Part shown: piece after piece, positions 15,006 through 28,534 of the stretch
Layout: each line of letters opens with the position of its first letter
How positions within the stretch are numbered: the stretch's first letter is position 1
Origin: Cavenderia fasciculata
Lineage: Eukaryota > Evosea > Eumycetozoa > Acytosteliales > Cavenderiaceae
Direction of reading: 5' to 3'
Assembly (NCBI RefSeq): GCF_000203815.1
Contig: NW_004457715.1
Span: forward strand, 372,001-436,000
Length of the DNA: 64,000 bases
The notes under the pieces: generated by a model
Seen by the model: the letters and a program-made list of their open reading frames with translations, nothing else
What the model was told of the DNA's origin: nothing
Database searches by the model: none
Program-made: the position numbers and the translations under genes

Positions 15006-15484
15006 TTAAATAAACCTAATTCTATTCTGTAAAATTATATTAAATATTAAATAAGGTTTTATAAGTTACAAAAATATTTTTGATTTGTAGTGGTTGATCC
15101 AATAACCAATTTACCACCATCAATTTTTTAAACAGTGTGATAGGTTTACATTATGGATGGTGATGTATAGTATTTTTATCTAGTCTGTCTATCTATCAAT
15201 CGTATATCTGTTGATTAATTTCGTATTTTAAATGGAAATAATAAAATAATTTATTCGTATATCTTAAAGTATACTGGATACTGGTGATCCTACCACCAGC
15301 CAAACAAAATGGATGATATCATAAATGTAGATAATGATTAAATAGTCCAACTAGAGAAGGATTGGATTAATAACTATATATATATATTTATACAAAGAAA
15401 GCTATAGAATACCATCAAGATATATTTGTTAATATCGATTTACAACAACAACAATAACAACAAACAAACAAACAACAATATTAA
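15006..15484. other. Intergenic spacer
   Basis: AT-rich region between the two tandem four-TM genes. It contains a CAA-rich 5' leader just before the second start (15442-15480). No RNA gene or ORF was seen. Confidence 0.5.
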
Positions 15485-16244
15485 ATGAGCCTATTCCATA
15501 ATTCATTAAAGAATAATTTTGTAATATTCTTTTTAATATTATCATCATGGGCATTATTAATAGTTAGTTTTTCTTGTATGTAGAGATAGAATAGAATATA
15601 GAATATATCTAAAAATAATTTAAATTAACCAATTTGATATATTTTATATAGCATATTGGTATAAAGAAGAATCACATTTCTTGACAAGTAATAGTCAAGT
15701 GATTAAATACTATCGATTCGATCAAATGAGAACAGAGTATTGGAATTATAGTGTATTTGAATCGGCAGTGATTATACCAATGAGAGATATTCTATCGTAT
15801 GGATCGCAACTATCAATTTATAGGGCCAGTTTGTCACTGGTCATCTTGGGGTGGATAGCACTTACCGCCACACTTGTACTACTCTTTTTAAACATATTCG
15901 AGTACATGTCAGACTTTAGATTTGCCGTACCTCTTATACGAACCGTCATTCTTCTTGCTCTTGGCTTTAGTTCAGCGTCTTGTCTCACCTTTATCGGCAT
16001 TGGATCAGCACTCGAAGAAGACTGCCAGGCTACCAATAACCTAGAGTATGCTCGATGCTCACACGATGACAGAGGTGTATTCCTTCAACACTATGTATTT
16101 GATGACACTAGATACCACTTTGAAGAGGATGTAGAGAGAGCACATGGTCCAGCCTATGCCTGGTACACTGCTGTAGCATCTTCAAGTTGTCTTTTAGTTG
16201 CTTCAATCTTATCATTTGCTTTACCAGCTCTTGCAATTGAATAA
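15485..16244 (+). CDS. Four-TM membrane protein, tandem copy 2
   Basis: Exons 15485-15575 and 15652-16244 join in phase to about 227 aa. TM1 (NFVIFFLILSSWALLIVSFS) is cut by the intron at the same place as in copy 1, and both second exons resume with Y-W-Y. Later segments also match in position: SLSLVILGWIALTATLVLLF, then AVPLIRTVILLALGF, a loop with two Cys (EDCQATNNLEYARC), and a C-terminal TM (SSSCLLVASILSFALPALAI). The loops have diverged strongly from copy 1, so the duplication is not recent. Function unknown; a plasma-membrane or endomembrane tetraspan role is inference. Confidence 0.8.
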
Positions 16245-16574
16245 ACAACCAAAACCAAACAAATAATAATCAAACTATATATATTTGTTGTTGTAGTATA
16301 ATATATATATATTACAGTATAGTATTCTGTGAAACGACATGTGATGAAAAACAACAGGCTTGTCTCGGCAAAGTTTATATTTTTTCTCGAGCACAAAACT
16401 CTTCTCTGTGGGCTTTGTCTTCTCTCCGGTCAAGAAAAATCGAGGGAAAATGTTTTTTGATTTTTACATGCGCCCGTTGTAATACTCTCAAACCAACAAT
16501 ACAGCTATCACTTGACTCTTTGAGTTTATTATTTATTTATAAATTACATTAAAATACTACATATAATATAAAAA
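16245..16574. other. Intergenic spacer upstream of the Rab gene
   Basis: AT-rich 330-bp spacer with TA repeats at 16277-16315 and a less AT-rich stretch at 16340-16500. It should hold the Rab32-type promoter. No other feature was seen. Confidence 0.5.
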
Positions 16575-16598
16575 ATGGTAAAATAACAATCATCAATC

Positions 16599-16646
<48 letters not shown>

Positions 16647-17737
16647 GAGATGATCTCTTTAACTACCACAACTACAAAGTTTGAGTACTGACCCACCACC
16701 GTTGTTTCCTTTATCATTCTTCCTCCTTTTCTTCTTCTTCTTCTTCTTTATTTAGGCATCAGTTGAAGACGATGGATATAATGAATACCTTTACAAGATT
16801 CTAGTTGTAGGTGATATTGGTACAGGAAAGACTTCAATCATCAAGAGATTCGTACACAACATTTTCTCTATGCATTATAAATCAACCGTAAATATCAATA
16901 CAATGCGATTTCATTCTTATCATCATCATCATCATCATCAACATCGATAGTGTATTGTTTAGAATGTAAACAAGTTTAAAGTTTACATCGATAGATATAC
17001 CACACACACAATGCATCATACACCACGATGTTGAAAAAACAAAACTATACACCACACACATGTGATACTAATGATCTTTTCGTCTTATATCTCACTCTAT
17101 AATATAACAGATTGGTGTAGATTTTGCACTCAAGGTATTAAACTGGGATCCACGTACTGAAGTTAGATTACAACTTGTAAGCAAGCATACAATGATTGGT
17201 TCTAGAAGCAAACAAAGTTGTTCATTAACTAATCTCTCTCTCTCTCTCTCTCTTTGTTTCATTTCCTTTTTTTTATTAATAACTAATTAGTGGGATATTG
17301 CTGGTCAAGAACGTTTTGGATCAATGACACGTGTTTATTACAAGGAAGCAGTTGGAGCAATGATTACATTTGATGTTACTAGAGCAAGTACATTTGAAGC
17401 AGTTTCAAAATGGAAGGCTGATATCGATTCAAAGGTCACTATTGGAGCAGAAGAAAAACCAATTCCAGTCGTCTTGCTTGCCAATAAATGCGATCTTGGA
17501 AAGGAAGGTTTCATCAAGACTGCCAACGAAATGGATAAATATTGTAAAGATAATGGTTTCATTGGATGGTTTGAAACTAGCGCAAAGGAAAATCTCAACA
17601 TTGAAAAAGCAGCCAGATTCTTGGTTGAACATATCCTCAAGAGCGACGTAAAGAGAAACTCCCCACCACAAGACACTGTTCAACCAGGTCTTGCTACTCC
17701 ACCACCACCAACTTCTTCTGGTTGTTGCAACAAGTAA
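16575..17737 (+). CDS. Rab32/38-family small GTPase
   Basis: Exons 16575-16577 (only the ATG), 16756-16887, 17111-17176 and 17291-17737 join in phase to 215 aa. The P-loop GDIGTGKTS is at residues 20-28, the switch I Thr lies in YKSTIGVDF, and switch II reads WDIAGQERFG (68-77). The Ile-Ala in this motif, in place of the usual Thr-Ala, marks the Rab32/38 family. NKCD and ETSAK complete the guanine-binding site. The C-terminus ends GCCNK, with two Cys for geranylgeranylation. Rab32 proteins act on lysosome-related compartments; in Dictyostelium they associate with endolysosomal and contractile-vacuole membranes. The single-codon first exon is inferred: an ATG directly followed by GTAAAA, with the next exon opening GCA TCA GTT after TTTAG. 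Confidence 0.93.
16604..16645 (+). repeat. CAA trinucleotide repeat in Rab32 intron 1
   Basis: About 14 tandem CAA units in the first intron, just after the ATG-only exon. Confidence 0.85.
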
Positions 17738-18327
17738 AGAGAGATTAAGATGATATTCCTTTTTTTTTTTTAAAAACAACAATTATCCAAATAATTAATT
17801 AATAATAATAATAATATAATAATAATCCCACCACTTTTCCAAAAAATAGTAAAGTAGTACTACTATAGCTAGCTAATAACCACCAACACCATTCCCCCAT
17901 ATTTAATAATAATAATCACCCATCTTAGTAAATAATTAAAAAAGATAAATAATAATAATAATAACCCATCACCAACACCATCCATCGACAAAGGAAGAAG
18001 ACATTTAAATAGATAAAAATATCTAATAGATATTTTTCCAAAAAACACACATTAATACACAAACAAACAAACGGATACAACCTCCAATCAATAATTATAG
18101 CTTAAAACTTAAAATCCCATTTTAATTTTCTTTAATAATAATAATAATAGTACAAAAATCAAATAATAAAAAAAAAATGTAATATTTTAAAAACAGATCC
18201 AAGCCAGTTTTAAGATTAATATTTATATATACACAATTATTATATTTAAATAGATTGATTTGTGAAGTTTTATACGCCAATTTAGTTAGTTACCATTTAT
18301 TTCCAAAACGATCGTTGATGATGGTGC
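17738..18327. other. Convergent intergenic spacer
   Basis: Lies between the 3' ends of the Rab32-type gene (+) and the dynein light chain gene (-). It is rich in AAT repeats and A-runs and has a short AACGATCGTT palindrome near 18307. No ORF or RNA gene was seen. Confidence 0.5.
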
Positions 18328-18831
18328 TTAACTAGAACCAGCTTTGAATAATAAAATATAGTGTTGTCCAATGACGAAATATATAAAGTTCTTTGTTTCA
18401 TGTGTAACAAATGATCCAAAACTTCTTCCAACAATACAATGCCATGATGGTGAAAATTTCTTATCAAATTCTATATTGATGTTGTTGAAAGATAGTGTTT
18501 AGTCATTGTCATTGTGTAATTGTCATTGTGTATTATCATTGTGTATTATCATTGTAATATATAATCAATATCACCATTATCGTTCTTACCTTTTTTAATA
18601 GAGGAAGCAATATCCTTTTCAACATCATTTGATTCGAATGCCTTGACTGCACATTCCACTGCTTCTTGCTGCATGAATTCTATATAATTATACATTGAGA
18701 TATAAGATTATTATTATTATTATGTTGCAATGTTATTGTGTCGATCAATCAATCAATCAAGTAATCATCATTGACCTACCCTCCATATCAGCTATTTTGA
18801 TTTGTATTGTTTTTCTATCAACTGTTCTCAT
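18328..18831 (-). CDS. Dynein light chain, LC8/DYNLL type
   Basis: Three exons, 18831-18780, 18679-18590 and 18470-18328, join in phase to 94 aa. The sequence is colinear with the ~89-aa LC8 family: [17 protein letters not shown], then [50 protein letters not shown] and [20 protein letters not shown]8 is a dimeric hub that binds the dynein intermediate chain and many other partners through short linear motifs. The residues lining its peptide groove (around [11 protein letters not shown]) are kept. It is divergent from the EMC5 gene and shares a 276-bp promoter region with it. Each exon is too short to stand out as an ORF. Confidence 0.95.
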
Positions 18832-19107
18832 TTTCTGATGCTATGTTTGGGTAAATATATATATAATAATAGAAAGAGAGAGAGATTTATAAATATCTAT
18901 TGATAGATTGTTGTTGTTGTTGTTGTTGTTGCTTGTTCAAAGATATAAATACAAAAGCATAAACTATTTAAAAATCTGTGTTCAGTCTTTTGATGAAGAT
19001 GTTGGTTTCTTTTTTTCAGCATTTAAATTAAATGCGAAGATCATATATATTATAAAGTTTAGGAAAAAGATAAAAGAAGAAGAACAAGAAGAACAAGAAT
19101 AATAATA
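18832..19107. promoter_or_regulatory. Divergent promoter region (dynein light chain / EMC5)
   Basis: 276-bp spacer between two divergent starts. It contains TA-rich and GA-rich stretches, a TTG repeat at 18910-18931, and GAAGAACAAGAA repeats just before the EMC5 start. No defined element is recognised. Confidence 0.4.
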
Positions 19108-19734
19108 ATGAACAAACTACTCGGTTATATATGTTGCTTTGTTGGAATAGCATTGTTTATACATTCAGTTTTATCAGTTATACAACGTACGTTGTTATTT
19201 TGAAACATTGATGACAACGACCCCTTGTGAAGACACATCATACTAATCTTTATTATTATTCTTTAATAACAGACAAGAGTTATCTTAGATTGACAAATAA
19301 ACCTTTTGAACATATTCCTTACGATGTAGGTATCGATAAAAAAAAGAAGGATTGATGCAGTTGTTTGTTATAACTCCTCACGCATGCATCAGACCCATCA
19401 TATGATCAAGGATCGATATGTACTAACAATAATGATTGATTTGCTGATTATAGATTGCAGCTGAAAGTATAATAGCATTGGTTATTGCGTCCTATGGTAT
19501 CATTAATGTTGCACCAAAATTAACTACAATTAAAATCAATTCCCATTTATCAAAAAGGTAAGAAAGACAACAACAACAACAATAATAACAACTTGGATCC
19601 AAATTTGAGAGCTATCATATTAACTAACCAATAATTTTGGTTGGTTTTACAGAACATTCGAGTCATGCGAATATAGACCATCATTTATTACTTTTAATAA
19701 TAGAAGTAAACATATAAATAGTATCTTGAATTAA
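19108..19734 (+). CDS. emc5: ER membrane protein complex subunit 5 (EMC5/MMgT family)
   Basis: Four exons, 19108-19186, 19273-19325, 19454-19557 and 19653-19734, join in phase to 105 aa. The order of features matches EMC5/MMGT1: TM1 (GYICCFVGIALFIHSVLSVI), the conserved loop QHKSYLRLTNK, TM2 (ESIIALVIASYGIINVAPKL), and the soluble tail motif TFESCEYRPSFITFNNR. Human EMC5 has the corresponding HRSYMRLT and NHPSFYVFNHR stretches. EMC5 is a core membrane subunit of the ER insertase that handles tail-anchored and multipass proteins; an Mg2+ transport role has also been proposed. The protein is slightly shorter than the animal form, at the C-terminus. The fit of four exons in phase with a known family makes the call firm. 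Confidence 0.92.
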
Positions 19735-21419
<1,685 letters not shown>

Positions 21420-21534
21420 ATTATTTAATTTAATAAATAATAATCGTAACCATTTAAAAAAAGGAATATAAATAACAGTAATAATAATAATATCTTTTGG
21501 GATTAAAAAAAAAAATACTAAATTTATTAAAGAG

Positions 21535-24500
21535 TTAATAACTTTCTTTCAATTTGAGATCGATTCCCAACGACATTGGTATGGAGGGTAACGAAGAAAA
21601 GGTGGAGGAATTTACAGGGTGGTTCATATTTGGTGATTGTGGTGGTTGTTGGATAATACGATTGAAACTGTGATTGTTGTTGTTGTTGAGTGTAGGTGGC
21701 AACGTACCGTCACTGTTGTAAAATAAAGATGACGAATGATTGGCGGTTTGTGGTTTCCTAGGTGTTAAATTGTTGTTGTTGTTATTGTTTGGTGAAGCAA
21801 ACGAGATGGGAGATGAAGGAATGGGTGGTGATGATGATGAAGATGTGATAGAGGTCGATGAAGGTGAGAATATAACGTGCATGGGGTCATTGTGAAGTGG
21901 GAACATGGTTGTAGTGGTTGTGGTAGTTGTAGTAATGGTTGATTGGGTTTGGTAATGCGAAGGTTGGAGTATTGGGTTTGTAAGATGATTCAAAATAGGT
22001 GGGAATCCAACCCAACTCCATTGGAAGGGACTGTGATGGTTGACGATGGGTGAATCATCTTGCACCTGTAGTTGAAAGTTGGAAGAGTCGTGTTGAGTTT
22101 GTTGTGAATAGTGATCTGCTGTTGTTGTTGGAGGTTTTGATTTGGGTGGAGATACAATCAATTCAGGAGCCATCTTTGGTTTTGTTTCCTTTTGAACAGT
22201 GATGTCTTGTTCAAAGGGGCTGTTGTGGTTGTTGTTGTTGTTGGAAACGCCATTACCAAATGGAGAAAAGGTTTGGAATAAATTGTTCAAGAAATTGTCA
22301 TGTTGTTTTAAATGTGGGTATTGGTTGGTAAATTGGAAAGCGTATGAATTTTGATGGTTTAAAATCGATGATCCCATGGTTGGTTGAGGTGGTGAGATCG
22401 GAGGTAGGTTTGGTAAAGAAAATGGTAGAGGAAGAGGTGGTGCAATGATCGGGTTGTTGGTAGATGTAAAATCATTTCTCGGTGAGAGTAGAGTCGATTG
22501 GTTTGATGATCTTGGTGAATGTAAAATTGGATTTTGAATTGAATTTTGAATTGGAATATTGATTATACTAGGTGAGGAAGGTTGAATGATCGGATTTGTT
22601 CTTGGTGAACCAATTTGAGTAGATGGCGATGATAATGATGATGTTGTTGAGGGAAGGGATCCATTTAATTTTTGGATTGTTGGATTTAAAGGTGTTGGTT
22701 GTGGTTGTTGATTCATTTTATCATCGATTCTAATTATATTAAAATTGGTTGTTTTGATTTGTAATTTTGTTGTCTTTTTGTTTGTTGGATTGTTGTTGTT
22801 GTTGTTGTTGTTTGGTATTTCTTTCTTTGGTGTGGTAGGTGTTTGGTTTATGGTTGGTTGTTTGTTTTCATTATTATTGTTGGTAGTGGTGACTGTTACC
22901 GGTGATTGAGATGTTGTTGGTTGTGGTGGTTGCTTCTTCTTTTTAGATGTTTTAGATAATAATTGTTTTGATATATTATCCAATTCAACAATAAATTCAT
23001 TTGAAAATGGTGATGGTGTTTTTTCTGATGTTGAAGGTAAAAAGATAGAGTTGATAAAAATAGATATTCTGTTATTTACAAAGGTGTCATTGACTTGAAG
23101 CTTCTTTTTGAGTGTTTGCAAAACATTTTGTTGAATGATTGTAGTGATATCGTCGGGTGTATCTTGATCCAATTTGTCAATGAGTACCTTGACATTGTCC
23201 AAGTGACGTTGGAGAATGGTATCGGTCGAAGTCTTGGGCACACCAAAATAGTCGGCGAGTACTTTTTTGATGTTTTGTCGCCAGTCACACTGTTCCTTGT
23301 AGGCACTGAGGATTGCTCGTATATTGTCAGTGACCTTTTCCACTCTGGACAAAAGAGCATCCATTTGTTGTTCGACCTGTGGTGCGTCATTGATAACAGT
23401 AAATGTTAATTTACGACAAGATTGCAAGCGGTCATTAAAACCAGTCAACTTTAGCAATGTCTCTTCATACTGAGCCATTGACATGGTAGACAAGAGTTGG
23501 TTCAAGTAATTTGTACATTCTACCATCAAATCGTCTCTCTTTTTCATTCTATCCTTTTCTTCTTGCTTCTTTTGTTGTTCTTGTCTATCTCTTGCTTCTT
23601 GTTCCCTCTTTAACTTTTCTCTTTCTTTTTGTTGTTGCTTTAATTTTTGTTGGTCATTATGGTTGTTGGATTGAGGTTCAACCAATTGAGTTGATTGATT
23701 TTCAATATTGGTGACCAGAGGAGGATTTGAAGTTAAAGTAATTGTATCCATTTGTTGTTGTATGTTATTTTGTTGTTGTTGTTGATTATCCAATGATAAA
23801 TTATTATGCGTATTTGATGTTGTAGATGTGGATATTGTATTTGTTGTTGCTGCTGTTGTTGATGATGACGTTGATGATGTTGTTATTGTTGGTGTTGTTA
23901 TTTTATATTCCAATTCTCCACTATATTCACCAACACCAAATCTATTTGTAGCACGAACCCTAAAAGAGAGAGTTTGGTTCAAATCAAGTGGAGGAGAGGT
24001 ATAAAAGCAATTATGTCCTCTATAAATGACGCCATAGACTATGTCACCACCACCATCAATTCTTTTCATTTCGAGACAATATTCTTGTACTTCTGAAACA
24101 CATGACCATTTCAACAGCACTTGTTGAACATTTGGATCTTTTGATGTAATTATTTTATCAATATATGGTTGTGTACACTGTTCTGGTGGTTTATCTGAAA
24201 AAATGAATTAAATAAATAAATAAATAAGTAAATTAATATCATTTCCTATTATAATATCCTAGTTTGATTTGTATTGATTTGTTTTTGTTTACATACTATT
24301 TACATTAAAAGATTGTGTAAAAATAAAAGATTTTGATGGAATATTTAACAAGGAATAAAAAGATAAAGGGGATTGAGGTGAAATGGTTGTAGAGTTGTCA
24401 TTCAACAGATACTTGTCTGCTGACTGATTGCTTGTAGTGTTTCGCATCATCTGATCCATTACAGGTGATGAAGAGAGTAATGTAGAGTCAACAGCAGCAG

Positions 24501-25512
24501 ATGTAGTAGCAGATGTAGTAGCAGACGCCAATAATGAACCATCGTCTACCAAGTTATTGGAAAAGGTCATAGAGTCTAATTTTTGTTGATGAATATTGTT
24601 CTTTTGGTGACTACCATTGATATAGGATGTACGTTTCTGTGTATCCATTATCGATAGATAGGCATCACGTAATTCATCGAGTATAAATGGATTACTAATC
24701 TCGTTCTTTTTCATTTCAAATTTGTTCTTTATGAATACACTAATCCTGTCATTCAATGTATTCTCTTCTTCAAATAATGATTGATACTCTGATTCATACT
24801 TTATGATTGATTGTTTCAATGTATCAAACTTTTTTGATAATATTTCTTGATTATTCTTGTTTAAAATTATATTATTATTATTGTTATTGTTGTTGGTGGT
24901 TGTTGTTGTTGTCGTAGTTGTTGTTGTTGTTGTTGTTGATGTAGATGATTGTTGTTTATTGTTATTATTATTTTTAGTTGTTAAAATGGTAGTAGTAGCT
25001 TTATCCTTTTGATTACTACTACTACTACTACTACTACTGACACTACTGATATTATTATTATTATTATTTACATAATATACGCTTAATAAAAGATTGATAT
25101 CATCTTTTTGATCGGATATGTGGTCATTGATAGCTTGTAATTTTGTGTGTGTTTCAATGAGAGAACTCATCAATGCCTTGAAATTGTCGTCATATGATAG
25201 ATGAAGTAGTTGAAAAGATCTTAACAAACTCCAATCCAGTAATGCTCCCAATGTTAGATTATAATTACTATTGCTTCCACCATTACTACTACCACTGCCA
25301 CCACTACTACTACTACTATTGCTGCCATTTCCATTGCTCTTTTTACAACTCGTACAATGTTCTTCTTGTTGTTTTACATTTGTTGAACAATTGTTATTAT
25401 TATTATTATTGTTCGTATGATTGTTATTGTTGTTGTTATTATTGTTATTGTTATTTGAAGAAGAAGAAGATGATGATGACGAAGAGGAAGAAGAATTCTT
25501 TGACGACTTCAT
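21535..25512 (-). CDS. Large FN3-domain, coiled-coil, low-complexity protein
   Basis: Two exons, 25512-24297 and 24194-21535, join in phase to about 1291 aa. Residues 1-80 are Ser/Asn runs. A helical region follows (LLDWSLLRSFQLLHLSYDD; later LSKKFDTLKQSIIKYESEYQ). One fibronectin type III domain spans roughly 407-500 (VLLKWSCVSEVQEYCLEM; LSFRVRATNRFGVGEYSG), cut by the intron at its N-terminal edge. A charged coiled coil comes next (KQQQKEREKLKREQEARDRQ), then a conserved-looking helical block around LNQLLSTMSMAQYEETLLK to KTSTDTILQRHLDNVKVL. The last ~480 residues are Asn/Pro/Ser/Thr/Gln-rich. No enzyme motif or TM segment. Intracellular FN3 plus coiled coil suggests a scaffold; this is inference. 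Confidence 0.85.
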
Positions 25513-26199
25513 TCTTCCTCTATTCTATTATAGGTAATATCTGATATGAAATCTGTTTGATTGTAATCAATAATGATGATGGTGATGAAGAATGAAAGTA
25601 TATCTATCTATCTATCTATCTATCTATATATCTATGTATTGAGTTTGTTTTTGTATTGTGTAATAACAAAGTAACCACAGTGGTTGGGTGTTGTGCTATG
25701 ATGATATTTTTTTGTAAAGTAAGAATGCCCCTCTTCTAACAATAATAATAATAATAAAGAGAGAATGAGAAATGAATGTGGTGGTGATATACTGAAGTGT
25801 GAATATATAACTTTATATTATATCTATATTTGTGTGCAGCAAAGCGCTACAACGATGATTTGATTGATGATGAATAGGAGGATGAGATTTTAGTTTCTCG
25901 ATTGAGGAAAAGGTTAAAAAAAAAAAGTTGGAAATAAGTCGATTTGGATTGAATATTTAATACTAATGAAAACAAACTGTAGTGTAATAGACAATCTAAT
26001 AGTATATAATTAAAAATTATTTATCATATATTTCGAGTAATTAATAATTTTAATAATAATAATAATAATAATCGTTTCCAACAAAATATTGATTCATTAA
26101 TTAAATTAATCAAGATTATTAAATTTTACAACCAATGTCAAAATAATAATAACAACTGAACAACAAGTCAGTTTTAACTAATTCTTCTTGAAGAAAGAT
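25513..26199. other. Divergent intergenic spacer
   Basis: Spacer between the FN3 gene (-) and the LACTB2-like gene (+). It contains a CTAT tetranucleotide repeat at about 25601-25627, AAT repeats at 25740-25757 and 26051-26072, and an A-run near 25919. It should hold both promoters. No ORF or RNA gene was seen. Confidence 0.5.
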
Positions 26200-28011
26200 A
26201 TGATACTACGCAATCCTATTGCATTACGATTAGTGTCATCATCAACAACAAGTACCTTCTTATCAACATATCAGAGATCATCTGCATATGATCGAACAAC
26301 AAACCTTTTTTCAACAACATTAACATCAACAACACTACCTGATCGATTGTATAGTACAGCATACCCAAATACTTTAACATTTAAACCACCAACAACAGAC
26401 CATAATAATAATAATAATCATCATACCAACTGTAATCATAAACATCAACAACAACAACAACAAACAATGACATCAAAGATTAATTATTGGTCCAATCTAA
26501 TCATTTACAATGAAGATACGAATCAATGTCTCTATGTAAAGAATAAAGATGAAAGTGGTACAACATCATCATCATTGATGGGAATTGTATCTAAATTCTA
26601 TTCCTTTCCTTCTATTCAATCAACTATACCACCACCACCATCGAATCAACAACAACAACAACAAGTAACATTAAATCAACATCAAATGATCAACCAACTG
26701 CCATTTGAAAGATTGAACAAACAATTATTTAATAATCAAATATCAAAACAACAAGTATTCTACCTTGGATCATTATTATCACCCTATTACGTATCACAAT
26801 TGGCTAGAGATCATGTAGATTATTATCTATTTATTCTCTCAAACAAGGATAATAATGTACAAGACTTGCTTACCGTTGATGATAGAGTGTCTCGATTCAT
26901 GTTGGATGGAAAAGAAAATCAACAACCTTTATCTTCTCCTTCTTCTTCATTTTCGTTGGAATGGGATACGCCTACCAACATTGTAAAAAGATTTAGACAA
27001 TATCGAGGAGAAGGGGAAGGAGATAATCAACAAGGTGTATTGATTACACCAGAGACAATGTATATGAGTAAAGTACTTGGACTTTTCGAAAAGGATCGAT
27101 TCAACTTGCTAGCAACACCAGAAGATCAAGATAGTTTGGGAACAAAGATATCGTTAGAGTATGCACCAGGAATAGAGTCTATTCCAATGTTATCTAGTAC
27201 ATTGATGCCATACAACTCTACCAATTTAATCATGTCATTGGATCAAGGACATGTTTTATTGGTTGACCCTGGAGCAAACAGTCACGGTCAAACACATCTA
27301 GAGAGAATCATAAAAACAAGACTATCCAACTACCTTGACTTGCACGGTGCCAACCTCTCGATATTCATCACTCACGAACACACAGATCACTGGGAATCTC
27401 TGCCATTGATTGCCAGCCACTTTTCAAAAGCCAAGGTTATTGCACATCAAGAGACGTTGGATGAACTCGATATGAACGGTGTGGCACCCGAGTTGACAAG
27501 AGTAGCTGTCCGCGGAAAACCTTTGGACAAGGCACATGAGCCAGACACGACCAACGAAATTCACATTGGGAGCAAGGTATTTGATATCGTTGCCACCCCA
27601 GGTCACACTAGTAATTCACTATGTCTCTTTGAGAGACAATCAAAGACGCTCATTGCAGGTGACCATATTGTAGGATGGGGATCATCTATACTCGACTTTA
27701 GAACAGGTGATATGAAACAATACCTAAACAGCACACAAGGAATGATTGATCACCTCCAACCATCGATTGCCATGCCTGCACATGGCCCTACCAGCTACAC
27801 ACCGATCCAACTTTTACAATCATATATCAAACATCGTCTCTTACGTGAACAATCTATTCTACAAGCCTATCAATCTGGAAAAACATCACTTCGAGATATT
27901 TTATCCGTAGTATATAAAGACATCGATCCAAAACTAAATGATATGGCAATGGGTAATATTCAATTACATTTAAAAAAACTTAGACAAGATAATGTGATTG
28001 ATAATCAATAA
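26200..28011 (+). CDS. LACTB2-like metallo-beta-lactamase-fold hydrolase
   Basis: Single exon, 603 aa from the ATG at 26200. The metal-binding motif THEHTDHW lies near residue 392, with later ligands in TPGHTSNSLCLF, AGDHIVGWGSS and AMPAHGP. The C-terminal helical domain (LREQSILQAYQSGKTSLRDI and following) is typical of LACTB2, a mitochondrial endoribonuclease in animals. The protein is about twice as long as animal LACTB2: the first ~280 residues include an Arg/Ser/Thr-rich N-terminus (RNPIALRLVSSSTTSTFLST) that could be a mitochondrial presequence, plus His/Asn/Gln low complexity. Single-strand RNA endonuclease activity is inferred from the family. Confidence 0.9.
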   Translation: MILRNPIALRLVSSSTTSTFLSTYQRSSAYDRTTNLFSTTLTSTTLPDRLYSTAYPNTLTFKPPTTDHNNNNNHHTNCNHKHQQQQQQTMTSKINYWSNLIIYNEDTNQCLYVKNKDESGTTSSSLMGIVSKFYSFPSIQSTIPPPPSNQQQQQQVTLNQHQMINQLPFERLNKQLFNNQISKQQVFYLGSLLSPYYVSQLARDHVDYYLFILSNKDNNVQDLLTVDDRVSRFMLDGKENQQPLSSPSSSFSLEWDTPTNIVKRFRQYRGEGEGDNQQGVLITPETMYMSKVLGLFEKDRFNLLATPEDQDSLGTKISLEYAPGIESIPMLSSTLMPYNSTNLIMSLDQGHVLLVDPGANSHGQTHLERIIKTRLSNYLDLHGANLSIFITHEHTDHWESLPLIASHFSKAKVIAHQETLDELDMNGVAPELTRVAVRGKPLDKAHEPDTTNEIHIGSKVFDIVATPGHTSNSLCLFERQSKTLIAGDHIVGWGSSILDFRTGDMKQYLNSTQGMIDHLQPSIAMPAHGPTSYTPIQLLQSYIKHRLLREQSILQAYQSGKTSLRDILSVVYKDIDPKLNDMAMGNIQLHLKKLRQDNVIDNQ

Positions 28012-28534
28012 TCAATAATAATAAAAATAAGAATATGATCAATTGTAAAGAATTGTATTCTTAATTATCGGTCAGTAGGTTTTTTTCGGGATAACCGGTT
28101 TCGGGTTATTTTTTGGGTTTCATGTGAACCTTGGAAATACAAGAGCAACAGTCTTTTAAACTAAAGATTGTTGACTTGTATGAGACAATTTCAAAGATAA
28201 GTTAAAAGAATATTCTCTTTAAAGAACTAAAAAGGTCACGGGAAATTCATCTTGTATACCAAAGATGGATCTCTGACGCAAAAAAGATTCTTATTACATA
28301 GATATTTTCCAGATTTTTTATTTTCATCAACAGTTCTGCGATTTTGGTCGTTGGTCAGACCCAAGCAGAGCCTACAAACCGTTCAGTTTAAAAACACAAG
28401 CTATCGTCGACATCATCAAAACTAAAATCGTTCTTTATTCTTTTTAATCATCTCTCATCTCATCTCTCCTAATCTTTTTTATATATAGATAGATACATTT
28501 ATATACATTACATATTCATATATATATAATTAGA
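28012..28534. other. Intergenic spacer
   Basis: 523-bp spacer. A near-inverted repeat ATAACCGG..GGGTTAT lies around 28091-28110, next to T-runs. The segment 28320-28430 is less AT-rich than its flanks. No ORF or RNA gene was recognised. Confidence 0.45.
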
